Notes: generated by a model from the sequence alone, not told the origin. A DNA stretch of 64,000 nt from Pseudoteredinibacter isoporae (GCF_011602085.1 NZ_JAAONY010000001.1:1426001-1490000), one strand, 5' to 3'; positions 53,233 through 61,470 are shown, counted from the stretch's first letter. Translations and numbers: made by a program.

Positions 53233-54150
53233 ATGGAAAGCAAACTGCCAAGACACTTTTATCATCCTAAATACTGGCCGGTCTGGTTGTTGATTGGCGC
53301 TATGTGGGGACTGGTGCGCTTACCCTGGCCCTTTCAGAAATGGGTAGCAAAAGGTTTGGGGTTTCTGCTTTACAATTTGGCAGGCAAGCGCCGTAACATT
53401 GTTAGAAAAAACCTGCAGATGTGTTTTCCCGAATGGAATGAGGAAGAGCAGCAAAAACGCGTAAAGGACGTTTTTTACCACAATGCTCTCGGTATGGTCG
53501 AAGCCTTCAATGCTTTTAATCATCCTTCAGAAAAGTTTCACTCAAAAGTCGACATCCACGGCACCGAGCTTTTAGAGCAAGCCAAAGCTAAAGGGAAGGG
53601 CGTCATTTTGATCGGCGCTCACTATAGTCATTTGGATTTTGGGGCGGCTCTGATTTCATTGGTGACGGATGCCACTGTGATATACCGCCCGAATAATAAT
53701 CCAGTAATGGACCACTTTATTTTGAAGGGGCGCCAGAAAATTCTTAAGGATGTGATTCCCCGAGACAATATGCGTGCCGTTATCCGAGCACTGAAAAACG
53801 ATGAGGTTGTTTGGTATCCGCCCGATCAGGATTATGGGGAAAAGCATTCCGTTTATGTCCCGTTTTTTGGCGTCAACGCTGCCACCATTACGGCCACCAG
53901 TCGCCTGGTGAAATTCAATGATTCCCCCGTACTGATGTTGTCCTATCGCCGAGATGACAACAGCGATCGCTACACCATGGAATTCGAAGCACCTCCAGAA
54001 GGTTTCCCAAGTGGCGATGATGCAAAAGATGCCGAGCTGATCAATCAGGCTCTGGAGCGCAATATACGTAAAGCCCCCACTCAATACATGTGGACTCACA
54101 GACGCTTTAAGACCCAGCCGGATGGAAAGGGGAATTTGTATCGGTCCTGA
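53233..54150 (+). CDS. lpxL: Lipid A acyltransferase (LpxL/HtrB family)
   Basis: Adds a secondary acyl chain to Kdo2-lipid A at the inner membrane. 305 residues from the ATG at 53233 (MESKLPRHFYHPKYW); the in-frame start 12 codons earlier is less likely. An N-terminal hydrophobic helix (about 12-35) is followed by the catalytic HX4D motif in GAHYSHLDFG near residue 128, and YRPNNNP, YPPDQDYG and VPFFGV motifs further on. MWTHRRFKTQPDG near the end is typical. Which acyl position it serves is not clear. Confidence 0.92.
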   Translation: MESKLPRHFYHPKYWPVWLLIGAMWGLVRLPWPFQKWVAKGLGFLLYNLAGKRRNIVRKNLQMCFPEWNEEEQQKRVKDVFYHNALGMVEAFNAFNHPSEKFHSKVDIHGTELLEQAKAKGKGVILIGAHYSHLDFGAALISLVTDATVIYRPNNNPVMDHFILKGRQKILKDVIPRDNMRAVIRALKNDEVVWYPPDQDYGEKHSVYVPFFGVNAATITATSRLVKFNDSPVLMLSYRRDDNSDRYTMEFEAPPEGFPSGDDAKDAELINQALERNIRKAPTQYMWTHRRFKTQPDGKGNLYRS

Positions 54151-54250
54151 ATGTATTTCGGGGTGTGCTGATAGAAGAGACTGGCAGTAGATACAAAAGG
54201 ATTTGCACGATAGCCCTGTTTCCACAAGGCTGTCCCTGACAAGCAGGCAT

Positions 54251-54282
54251 AAAAAAAGCCGATCACGAGGATCGGCTTTTTT
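54251..54282. terminator. Bidirectional intrinsic terminator
   Basis: A-rich/T-rich flanks around GCCGATC-ACGAG-GATCGGC, so it can act on both strands. On the minus strand it lies just after the tRNA 3' remnant, where a tRNA terminator would be, and on the plus strand it ends the acyltransferase unit. Confidence 0.9.
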
Positions 54283-54287
54283 GAAGA

Positions 54288-54311
54288 TGGTGCCAGGAGA
54301 GGACTTGAATC
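54288..54311 (-). repeat. tRNA-Leu-like 3' end fragment: probable attachment site of the island
   Basis: On the minus strand the bases read TTCAAGTCCTC-TCCTGGC-A-CCA: T-loop, one strand of the T-stem, the acceptor 3' strand, discriminator and CCA, followed by a terminator. The acceptor half and GGCACCA end fit tRNA-Leu best; one T-stem base seems missing. No 5' part of a tRNA exists to the right. Tyrosine recombinases often target tRNA 3' ends and leave such a copy at one end, so this marks the left border of the island. The intact tRNA should be at the other border, outside the window. Confidence 0.6.
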
Positions 54312-54750
54312 TTATTTTTAATCTAACAATTTCCAATAAAATCAATGGGTTATGGGTTTTCATTTTTTCTCGCTCCAAGAAAGCTCCAGAATTGTTCTCT
54401 AGGTTAGTGAGCAGCAATTTTAGATCTACGATATTTCTTCTAGCCTCGCTATATTGAGCTTCAGACTGCTTATTCCCAATTGTATTCTTTAGAGGTTTTT
54501 ATCCGAAGATATCTAAAGGCGAATACTGCAGGCGTGGAGAGCTCTACTTTCTAACTGTTATATCCCTTTAAAATTTGAGAATATGCCCCCTGAATTTCTC
54601 GGGCCCTGTCGACAGTGAAGGTCATTGTAGATAGTGCGAAGTGCCAGGGGGCCAGCTACAGCTGGCGGATACTTGGAGGTTGGGTTGTTAAGTCAGCGGC
54701 CTAATGCCTTCAGTAATCATTTCGAGACCGGCTAAAAAAGGAGGTTAAAA
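54312..54750. other. Left edge of the island, no gene seen
   Basis: About 440 AT-rich bases after the tRNA remnant. The only notable signal is GCCAGCT-AC-AGCTGGC (54651-54666), a perfect 16-bp dyad 85 bp before the first cargo gene. It may be an operator or recombinase arm site. Confidence 0.4.
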
Positions 54751-55581
54751 ATGAAGATAGGGATATATAGGCAAACGGGGCAAGTGTTCGAAGGAGACAC
54801 CTACCATGGGAGAGAGGTAAATAGCCCGATTATCTCGCCTTGCAAGCTGGTAACCAGTCGTGAGGAGCTGAAGGTAGGTCCTAACACTAGTCACGACACG
54901 GAAGGCTATGTCTTTCGAGAAGATTTTTATGATCCCAAAAGCCGTATCCGTCGCGGAAGAATTTACAGTGCTTGGAACAGCCAGCCTCATCGGTGGATTG
55001 GGCTGAATGGTGAGTCTCCGAAAGAGCTTATAACCTATGCAAAATCCTCGGTTTGGGCGCAGTATCATCAGCAAGGCCAGAAGGAAGTTTATGCTTTGCT
55101 TGGCGATGAGAGGCGCTTCGGCGTATGGAGGCTGGTAGATATTGAAGTGATGGCGACAGGAGAAGAGCTGCTAACACTCAAGGCGCTTTCAGTATATGGT
55201 CTTTTGCCTGAGCTGCTTGAAGCAGAAATTCCAGAGGAGCAATTATCCCTCATCAAGAGAAAATTAAGTATTGTGGTGGATGATATGTATACAGCTAGTG
55301 CTGAGTCAGTTGTGGATTGCTGTCGAGAGGCTGCAACAGCCGTTCTGGGGAGCTATCTTTGTCTACCAGGTAGTGACCTTGGTTCTTTATGTAAGCAGCT
55401 GGGAGAACAAAAAAAGTACATAGCGAAAGATCTCAGCAACACTATCAACCTGTTTCACACTAGACGTAAAACCAGTGGTGAGAGGGGTAGAGGAACTCGC
55501 AGAATCACAGACGAGGATGCGCATTTGGCTGTATCGGCGCTAGGGGTGGTTTTGGTTGAACTGGGTTGGGGCCGTTGGTAG
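54751..55581 (+). CDS. Unknown island protein, possible HEPN-like C-terminus
   Basis: 276 residues with a very strong ribosome site (AAAGGAGG). I recognise no named N-terminal domain: it begins MKIGIYRQTGQVFEGDTYHG and is polar, without membrane segments. The C-terminal third (about 185-276) is helical: AESVVDCCREAATAVLGSYL, then NTINLFHTRRKTSGERGRG and ahydrophobic end. That layout resembles abortive-infection proteins with a HEPN-like domain (a helical bundle with a conserved basic/His motif), but the match is by eye only. It lies 42 bp before an Mrr-type restriction gene, so defence is the likely setting. Confidence 0.6.
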   Translation: MKIGIYRQTGQVFEGDTYHGREVNSPIISPCKLVTSREELKVGPNTSHDTEGYVFREDFYDPKSRIRRGRIYSAWNSQPHRWIGLNGESPKELITYAKSSVWAQYHQQGQKEVYALLGDERRFGVWRLVDIEVMATGEELLTLKALSVYGLLPELLEAEIPEEQLSLIKRKLSIVVDDMYTASAESVVDCCREAATAVLGSYLCLPGSDLGSLCKQLGEQKKYIAKDLSNTINLFHTRRKTSGERGRGTRRITDEDAHLAVSALGVVLVELGWGRW

Positions 55582-55623
55582 ATCTTTAAAACTTAATTTA
55601 TGAAGGGAATAAGGGAGTAAAGA

Positions 55624-56619
55624 GTGTCAAATAGCTGGATGATCCGTGCTGGGCGCGGGGGTGCTTACATTGAAGATTTTGAGAAGGGCTATGCTGCTAT
55701 TGGCTGGTCTAAACTGGGTGATCTCAGTCAGTACAAAAGTAATGATAGCCTGCGAGCCAAGTATATTGAAGCTTATGGCAACGATAAGCCATCTGCGACT
55801 GCTAATGCGATTGCTATGATTCTCAAATTTCGTGATCAGATAAAGGCCGATGATTATGTCGTTAGCTATAATCCTGAATCCAGAGAATATCTGTTGGGAG
55901 TGGACCAAGGTGAGTATCTATACCAGCCAGATACTGTAGGCAGCTACCCCAACCTTCGCAAGGTGAAGTGGGTCGGCAAGGTGAGTCGCGATAAGCTACC
56001 TAAAAAAGCAAAGAACTCGCTTGGCTCAACGTTAACGCTCTTTTCGATTAATCAGGAGGTTATCGAGGCCTTCCTTGCTGTACTGGAAGGAAAGGTAGTT
56101 GCCGCACCAGATTTAAGTGATGAGGTGGATGAAACCGAATCCGTACAATTAAAAGATGAGACGGTTGCCCAAAGCCATGAGTTGATTAAAGACAAGATCG
56201 CAACACTTCTCCCTGATGAAATGGAAGAATTAGTGGCCAGTATCCTTCGGGCGATGGGGTATAAAGCCAAAGTATCCCCAAAGGGGCCAGATCGTGGTGT
56301 AGATGTTATTGCCTCACCAGATGGCCTTGGCATGACCCAGCCCCGTATTAAGGCTGAAGTAAAGCATCGTGGAGGTTCCATGGGAGCTCCTGCTATTCGA
56401 GGCTTTATTGGCGCGCTAAGAGAAGGTGATTCAGGCTTGTTCGTTAGTACGGGTGGTTTTAGTCGAGAAGCTCGATACGAGGCTGACCGCTCTACTTTCC
56501 CGCTTACCTTGGTTGATCTTGATGATCTTGCTGACTTGATTGTTAGTCATTATGAAAGCTTTGATCTTGAAGGGCGTGCCCTTGTACCGCTGGTGCGAAT
56601 TTATTGGCCTGTCGACTAG
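55624..56619 (+). CDS. Mrr-type restriction endonuclease
   Basis: 331 residues from the GTG at 55624 (GGGAGTAAA upstream). The N-terminal part (about 1-135) starts SWMIRAGRGGAYIEDFEKGY and may read DNA or bases. The C-terminal Mrr catalytic domain (about 190-320) has GPDRGVDVIASPDGLG and IKAEVKHRGG, the Asp and Glu-x-Lys of a PD-(D/E)xK nuclease, then FVSTGGFSREAR. Mrr-type enzymes cut modified or foreign DNA (type IV restriction). It follows the unknown 276-residue gene, so the two may form one defence unit. Confidence 0.88.
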   Translation: MSNSWMIRAGRGGAYIEDFEKGYAAIGWSKLGDLSQYKSNDSLRAKYIEAYGNDKPSATANAIAMILKFRDQIKADDYVVSYNPESREYLLGVDQGEYLYQPDTVGSYPNLRKVKWVGKVSRDKLPKKAKNSLGSTLTLFSINQEVIEAFLAVLEGKVVAAPDLSDEVDETESVQLKDETVAQSHELIKDKIATLLPDEMEELVASILRAMGYKAKVSPKGPDRGVDVIASPDGLGMTQPRIKAEVKHRGGSMGAPAIRGFIGALREGDSGLFVSTGGFSREARYEADRSTFPLTLVDLDDLADLIVSHYESFDLEGRALVPLVRIYWPVD

Positions 56620-56834
56620 TGTCCTGACGCGGCTGCTTGCTCGACTTGGGACTCGAAATATCGCATGATGCGTCTATGTGACTGATTGATATTTATGCAT
56701 TTTTGAATGCAGGCACGTGTCGATATTATTGGGTTTTATCGATATAAGATGATGATTTGTCGACGCTGTCGACATTTGATCAGGTCAAGTTTTGTCTATC
56801 TGCCTTGTGCTGATTTAAAGAGCACGGTTCTAGT

Positions 56835-57377
56835 ATGCCTAGGAAAACTGCACCTAAATCAAAACACATCCATTGGGATTTTAGAGTCGATAGATTTAAC
56901 GCCAGTGTTATGGCGGGAATAAGCTCTGATATTCTTAATCCACGCTTTTGGGCGCCTAAGAATAAAATTTATAATTTTTATTCGACTATTGAATTGACAA
57001 GTACCTGTATCGAACCAGAGGAGTTGGCCGGGGCTGTTTATACCTTCATGGTTTATGGGTATGAATCTCGATTTGAAGACTTTTCGTCGGTCCTCGGGGA
57101 TTATGCGGCACGCAATAAAGATGGAAGCGTCATGTACCGAAAGGTAAGGGGGCTGTCAGAGGAAGTCTATGAGCCCCCTAAAGATATTGGGTTAATCGAT
57201 AGGAATATGGGAAAACGCAACTGGATGGGGTCTTTGCATGTTCCTCCAACCCTACTCAATGACATGTTGGTTGTGCTAACAGGCGTATCCCCAGCCTATT
57301 TATGTGTTCACGAATTGCGTGAGGGTAGAGAGAGGCGAATTATTGGTTTCACCTTGCAGACAAAAGAGCCAGATTAG
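56835..57377 (+). CDS. Unknown island protein
   Basis: 180 residues starting MPRKTAPKSKHIHWDFRVDR. No domain recognised: mixed alpha/beta character, no signal peptide, no membrane segment. The ribosome site is weak, and the region upstream (56620-56834) is AT-rich without a clear gene. It ends 13 bp from the convergent integrase gene. Being cargo between the att-like site and the integrase, it is most likely a defence or accessory gene. Confidence 0.6.
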   Translation: MPRKTAPKSKHIHWDFRVDRFNASVMAGISSDILNPRFWAPKNKIYNFYSTIELTSTCIEPEELAGAVYTFMVYGYESRFEDFSSVLGDYAARNKDGSVMYRKVRGLSEEVYEPPKDIGLIDRNMGKRNWMGSLHVPPTLLNDMLVVLTGVSPAYLCVHELREGRERRIIGFTLQTKEPD

Positions 57378-57390
57378 AAATACGTTGTTG

Positions 57391-58575
57391 TTATTGCCCA
57401 AATTTCGATACAAAAACATGCCGTTTCTCATCAGGGCTTTGCTCCACCCAGCGTCCGTAGTGTCGCATAATCATTTCAGTCGTTTTATGCCCCATTTGCT
57501 CAGCGACAAATAGAGGGTTCTCTCCACCAGAGAGTAATTGGCTCGCATAGGTATGTCGCGTTTGATACGGGTTACGGTAACGGACAGCGGAACGTTCAAG
57601 AACGTTCTTCCATAGTCGTTCAAGGTGTTCATAATCGATAAACCTCCCTTTGTACTGTGGGCGTACAAAGACAAATCCGTTGCCTTCTGATTGGTATCGT
57701 TTTTGATCGTTGATTGCTTCTAAGGCACTGGGTAAAAGTATGACAAAACGATTTCCAGCTTGCGTCTTTGTTTCTTTTAACTCCCTTTCGACGACCGCTC
57801 GTTGAATGTGTGCGACGCCATTTTTAAAGTCTATATCTTTCCATTGAAGCCCAAACAGCTCAGACGTTCTAAGCCCTGTGAAGAAGGCAAATTGCAAGAA
57901 GTTGGCGACTCTAGGGTCGTTTTCTTTAGCCGCCCTCAGAACACGGTCGATTTCCTGCTGAGTAAAAGGATCGACCTTATAGTTACTTTTAGATTGGGAC
58001 CGAGAGACCAGCTTGCTTACTTTGATCTTATCAAGAGGGTTTCGCTCGATGATGTCGTCATTGAGCGCTTGATCCAGTACTGCGCGTAACGGCGTAAGAT
58101 CGTTACGAATGCTTTTTAACGTTCCTGAACGGTTGCGAATCCAATCACGTATCTGTTGTGCACTCAGCTCACGTGCCTTGATGTGGCCAAAGTGGGGAAT
58201 GAGATGTGCTTGACAGCTTTTCCGGTAACAGCGGTACGTGCTCTGTGGGTGAGTACGTTCAATATCGATTAGCCAGTCTGTTAGTAACGATTTAATTGTA
58301 TCGTCAGACTTGGCTTCACCGAATATGGCTGCACGCTTCGAGTTTGGAAAATAGTCAGAGTAAAGAAACGTGCCTCGTTCAATCAGGTTTTCAACCTCAG
58401 CTTTTAGATTGATAGCGTAACGCTGATCGTTTTTGCGACGAGCGTTAAGCCCTGATAAGACTTCTTTACAAGTGACACCTTTGTATTGAAACTGAATCTC
58501 AATAGATTCTTTTCCGCTTGAATAAATCCTTATCCTGACGCCGCGCGACAGTTTTTCAGACCTTGTTCCACCCAT
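57391..58575 (-). CDS. Tyrosine recombinase/integrase of the island
   Basis: 394 residues from the ATG at 58575 (the ATG nine codons upstream is less likely). An Arm-DNA-binding-like N-terminus is followed by a SAM-like core-binding domain (about 90-190) and the catalytic domain. Active residues visible: Arg in FFTGLRTSELFGL (about 235), Arg in the YQTRHTYASQLL box (about 340, the usual first His replaced by Tyr, as in many integrases), GH and the Tyr nucleophile in MGHKTTEMIMRHYGRW. It overlaps the upstream Xis-like gene by 46 bp. Probably inserts this island into the tRNA site. Confidence 0.93.
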   Translation of the reverse strand: MGGTRSEKLSRGVRIRIYSSGKESIEIQFQYKGVTCKEVLSGLNARRKNDQRYAINLKAEVENLIERGTFLYSDYFPNSKRAAIFGEAKSDDTIKSLLTDWLIDIERTHPQSTYRCYRKSCQAHLIPHFGHIKARELSAQQIRDWIRNRSGTLKSIRNDLTPLRAVLDQALNDDIIERNPLDKIKVSKLVSRSQSKSNYKVDPFTQQEIDRVLRAAKENDPRVANFLQFAFFTGLRTSELFGLQWKDIDFKNGVAHIQRAVVERELKETKTQAGNRFVILLPSALEAINDQKRYQSEGNGFVFVRPQYKGRFIDYEHLERLWKNVLERSAVRYRNPYQTRHTYASQLLSGGENPLFVAEQMGHKTTEMIMRHYGRWVEQSPDEKRHVFVSKFGQ

Positions 58576-58760
58576 TGTTCTACTTCCTCTATGTTGATCC
58601 AAAGAACGCGTCCCCTTACCTGGCAGTGAACACCGTCAAGCCAAATCCCTTTCTTACGCCGGGCATGGACAGCATGGTTTGTATCGCCAGACAGTTCACA
58701 CCATTGCTTTATCTTGACCCATTTAATACGTGGGAAAAGTTTCTCGTTACCTTCGGCCAT
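58530..58760 (-). CDS. Excisionase-like small protein
   Basis: 76 residues. WVKIKQWCELSGDTNHAVHAR then a wing-like IWLDGVHCQVRGRVLWIN and an EVEQWVEQ helix: the layout of a Xis/AlpA-type winged helix that directs excision. Directly upstream of and overlapping the integrase gene, as expected for an int-xis pair. Confidence 0.8.
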   Translation of the reverse strand: MAEGNEKLFPRIKWVKIKQWCELSGDTNHAVHARRKKGIWLDGVHCQVRGRVLWINIEEVEQWVEQGLKNCRAASG

Positions 58761-59080
58761 AATGTATTCCTCGTTCGCTTGAAAAATTCAGGGACACTAT
58801 GAGACGAAAAATAACAAACAACGACTATTCACCTTCCAATGACCCAGGAAAAATTCCAAGTCACTGATTAAATCTAGGAGCGCAGCGCCTGCGTCCTGCG
58901 CTCGTGACTCGCTGGCGAAGCGCGGGGGTAGCAAATGGCCAGTGGCTCACCGGAAGCCGCAGCTAAGTGACGAAGCGATAGCGGAGGAGTCTGAACGGGT
59001 GAGGAAGCGCGAAGCCTTGCACTTGCCATGCGCGAGGGGCAGCGCCCCTTAGAGGCTGCTTTCTATGGTGTAGTAGTCCC
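58761..59080. other. GC-rich structured non-coding stretch
   Basis: From about 58875 to 59050 the sequence is much more GC-rich than its flanks. It holds GAGCGCAG-10-CTGCGCTC (58878-58903) and AGGGGC-AGC-GCCCCT (59035-59049), plus many short GCG runs. No open frame looks like a gene. It could be a structured RNA, a recombination arm region or an origin of transfer. Confidence 0.5.
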
Positions 59081-59518
59081 TTAGTCACCGGATATGTCCT
59101 TTAACGTATCGAACAGCTCTGAGACCTCCATTCCCATATGCTGTGCAACACGGCTTAAAAGCTGGTCCTGATGAGGTTCCTCCATAGATTCCAAGACCTG
59201 AACAACACCGGACACTAACGATTGCGCCTGTGCCTGCTGATCAAATTCCAGGTGGAGCTCATTGAGACGAATGCTTATGTACGTTAATGCGCTCTGTACC
59301 AGTGAGTTGACCCAGTAATAGCCAAACATGGCTCTTTCCGATAAACCGCCATTCTGATCGCCGAGTTCTAAGCTATTGATCATCTCAACCACTGAGTTGG
59401 CTCGGTCTATTGCGTCTAAGCAGTCAGTAAGACTCGCAGGGCTGCTGGATTTGCTAAAAAACGGGTGGAGCGGCAAAGGGGCTTCAGCTTCCCTGGTATC
59501 TGATGAGCTAATGTCCAT
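59081..59518 (-). CDS. Unknown protein, probable target of the divergent C-type regulator
   Basis: 145 residues beginning MDISSSDTREAEAPLPLHPF, with a good ribosome site (AGGGGAAAT). The middle is helical and hydrophobic in part (FGYYWVNSLVQSALTYISIRL) and the C-terminal 60 residues look like an amphipathic helical bundle (EPHQDQLLSRVAQHMGMEVSE). No family recognised. It is divergent from the C-type regulator, and a C-box-like site (59575-59585) lies 57 bp upstream of its start. Confidence 0.65.
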   Translation of the reverse strand: MDISSSDTREAEAPLPLHPFFSKSSSPASLTDCLDAIDRANSVVEMINSLELGDQNGGLSERAMFGYYWVNSLVQSALTYISIRLNELHLEFDQQAQAQSLVSGVVQVLESMEEPHQDQLLSRVAQHMGMEVSELFDTLKDISGD

Positions 59519-59574
59519 ATTTCCCCTAACTCCTTGAATTCAGTCGGTTTTAGATAGGTCACGCATAAAAATGT

Positions 59575-59585
59575 GACTTATAGGC
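59575..59585. promoter_or_regulatory. C-box-like half of the operator set (GACTTATAGGC)
   Basis: Ten of eleven fit to the controller-protein consensus GACTnnnAGTC (one mismatch). It lies nearer the unknown minus-strand gene, in the position of the single site that controls the methylase promoter in known systems. Confidence 0.65.
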
Positions 59586-59614
59586 ATCATTATATCTCAA
59601 TTTGATTAAAAAGC

Positions 59615-59641
59615 GACTCATAGTCCGTTGGATGATGAGTC
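59615..59641. promoter_or_regulatory. Tandem C-boxes upstream of the C-type regulator
   Basis: GACTCATAGTC (59615-59625, perfect) and GATGATGAGTC (59631-59641) with centres 16 bp apart: the two-site operator found upstream of self-regulated controller genes. The ATG at 59628 lies inside it, which supports the start at 59676 for the regulator. Confidence 0.75.
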
Positions 59642-59675
59642 ACATAAGAAGAGTATGTGCCCCACTGGGGGAAAT

Positions 59676-59918
59676 ATGCCAAAAGAGAAAAAACCATACC
59701 CATGCCCTGAATTCGGGGCATACTTGCGAGAGCTAAGAAAAGAAGCGGGGTATACGCAAGAAAGCTTTGCGGATGCAGCTGACTTCGATCGTACTTATGT
59801 GAGCGGTGTTGAACGTGGCGAACGCAATGTCAGCCTGGTGAATATATGTCGATTCGCCGATGCTCTAAGAATTCATCCTTCGAAACTATTCGAGTTCTAC
59901 AAGTCAGAAAATCAGTAG
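59676..59918 (+). CDS. Controller (C) protein-type XRE regulator
   Basis: 80 residues from the ATG at 59676, which has GGGGGAA at good spacing. A single HTH domain with AYLRELRKEAGYTQESFAD and then FDRTYVSGVERGERNVS, the recognition-helix pattern of restriction-modification controller proteins. Size matches C proteins (about 75-80 residues). Consensus C-boxes lie just upstream. C proteins delay restriction enzyme expression when a system enters a new host, yet no endonuclease gene follows here, so it may have been re-used in this mobile element. Confidence 0.85.
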   Translation: MPKEKKPYPCPEFGAYLRELRKEAGYTQESFADAADFDRTYVSGVERGERNVSLVNICRFADALRIHPSKLFEFYKSENQ

Positions 59919-60590
59919 CGTATATTTGTGATCGAATAAACTGATTGCCTATAAAGTCATAGGGGCAGATGTGAAATCTACCTAACCCGCGTCACTACAA
60001 AAGCGTAGTGACGCGGTACCTAATCTCAATCTCCATAAGGCCTAGAGCCTACTTTCCAGAAGTGCTGTAAGGATTATCCGCAATAAACTCACTTCATTAT
60101 CCTAAGATACTTCCAAGCAATAATTTCATGTGTGGCTATTGCACTTTCAATAGCAAATGCCTCTAAGGCAATAGGGCTTATATCTCTCCTAACAAGGAGC
60201 CATAACCCGCAAGCGTCTTTCCTTGGTAAATAACTGGGGGAAGGCATTTTCAGAAATCCAAAAGGAGAAATATCAAAATATAGATAGCAGCAACATGCCG
60301 CTTAAGTATCCACTAGGTAAAACCTATTGGTACTTCACCGGTACGAAAGGGAGTGGTGCCCCTAGGCTTTAAGGCCAAGCAATTCGCTTTGCCCTTTGCA
60401 GCTCATTACTGCAAAGCAGCCATTAACACTAACCAATCAGTCAAACACCGATAAGCCTGCTGCTAAAACTCATCGCATCGTAGAAATGAAAATCAGGAAT
60501 TTTATTTATCCAACTCTAGGGAAAGAAAACTAAAGCCATACAGGGAATAAACCTTTCACACTGTAATTTTCGATATCCAGAGATACCACA
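59919..60590. other. 672-bp non-coding region with a series of hairpins
   Basis: No gene seen. Hairpins occur in sequence: CGCGTCACTAC-6-GTAGTGACGCG (59988-60015, 11-bp stem); CTATTGC/GCAATAG (60136-60174) with inner TGCCT-CTA-AGGCA (60158-60170); CAAGGA/TCCTTG (60193-60225); TAGGT-AAA-ACCTA (60314-60326); CTTTGCAG-7-CTGCAAAG (60394-60416). None has a T-run. The arrangement before a recombinase gene suggests a structured RNA or a recombination site. Confidence 0.55.
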
Positions 60591-61457
60591 GTGCGTAAGT
60601 TAAACTTCCAGCTAAAACAACTGTGTAAAGCGAATCGAGAGGGGAGCTATGCAACACAAAGCAACCGCCACAAGATGCTACAAAAAATGGCGGAAGATCT
60701 GCATAAGCTTGGATTCCGAGGTATGCAGGCCAAATCCATTAAGCAAAAACACGTAGAAGCCCTCATCAGCCAATACAAACAAGAAGGCCTGTCTGTAGGA
60801 ACACTAAAAAACAGAATCTCAGTGCTGCGCTGGTGGGCAAACAAAGCAGGAAAGCCACAGGTTGTCGCCCAAAACAACGAACACTACGAGATAGGCAGCC
60901 GAGTCATGGTTGCTAAAACGTCAAAGGCCCAAAGTCTAGATCAGCAAAAGCTTAACTCAATCACCGATCCCCATATTCGAATGAGTCTAGAGCTTCAAGC
61001 AGCCTTTGGGCTCAGAAGGGAAGAGTCAATCAAGTTCACCCCGTCATACGCTGATCAGCAAGACCACATTCGACTCAAATCCACTTGGTGTAAAGGCGGC
61101 CGGGAGCGAACGATTCCGATCAGAACCGAATGCCAAAGAGCTACGCTCAATAAAGCACATCAATTAGCAGGCAAAGGCTCCCTAATCCCCAGTCAGCTAT
61201 CTTATGCTCAGCAAATGCGACGGTACGAAAAACAAACCGCAAAAGCAGGCCTATGCAAAATGCATGGCCTCCGTCACTCGTATGCTCAAATACGCTACCA
61301 AGAGCTCACCGGCTGGCTGGCTCCAGCCAATCAGGGGCCCACCAGCAAGCAACTCACCACAGAACAAAAGCAAATAGATCTTAACGCCAGACTCATTATC
61401 TCCAAAGAGATGGGTCATACCCGCGAACAGATCACCGCCACCTACCTCGGTCGTTAA
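60591..61457 (+). CDS. Second tyrosine recombinase, Integrase_1 type
   Basis: 288 residues from the GTG at 60591. A SAM-like N-terminal domain (about 25-95) leads to a catalytic domain with Arg in AAFGLRREESIKF (about 143), His-x-x-Arg in MHGLRHSYAQIRY (about 227) and the His and Tyr in EMGHTREQITATYLGR at the very end. This matches the stand-alone integrase-domain family of marine elements (Phage_int_SAM_2/Integrase_1 type), unlike the phage-like integrase at 57391. The codon use and A-rich composition differ from the chromosome. Confidence 0.85.
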   Translation: MRKLNFQLKQLCKANREGSYATQSNRHKMLQKMAEDLHKLGFRGMQAKSIKQKHVEALISQYKQEGLSVGTLKNRISVLRWWANKAGKPQVVAQNNEHYEIGSRVMVAKTSKAQSLDQQKLNSITDPHIRMSLELQAAFGLRREESIKFTPSYADQQDHIRLKSTWCKGGRERTIPIRTECQRATLNKAHQLAGKGSLIPSQLSYAQQMRRYEKQTAKAGLCKMHGLRHSYAQIRYQELTGWLAPANQGPTSKQLTTEQKQIDLNARLIISKEMGHTREQITATYLGR

Positions 61458-61470
61458 AGCCGCAGTTGTC

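Noticed and set aside
54288-54311. Complete tRNA gene
   Set aside because: Only the T-loop to CCA part is present; the bases to the right do not form a D-arm, anticodon arm or 5' acceptor strand.
56707-56922. 71-codon frame before the 180-residue unknown gene
   Set aside because: Overlaps the better-supported frame starting at 56835, with no ribosome site and no recognisable features.
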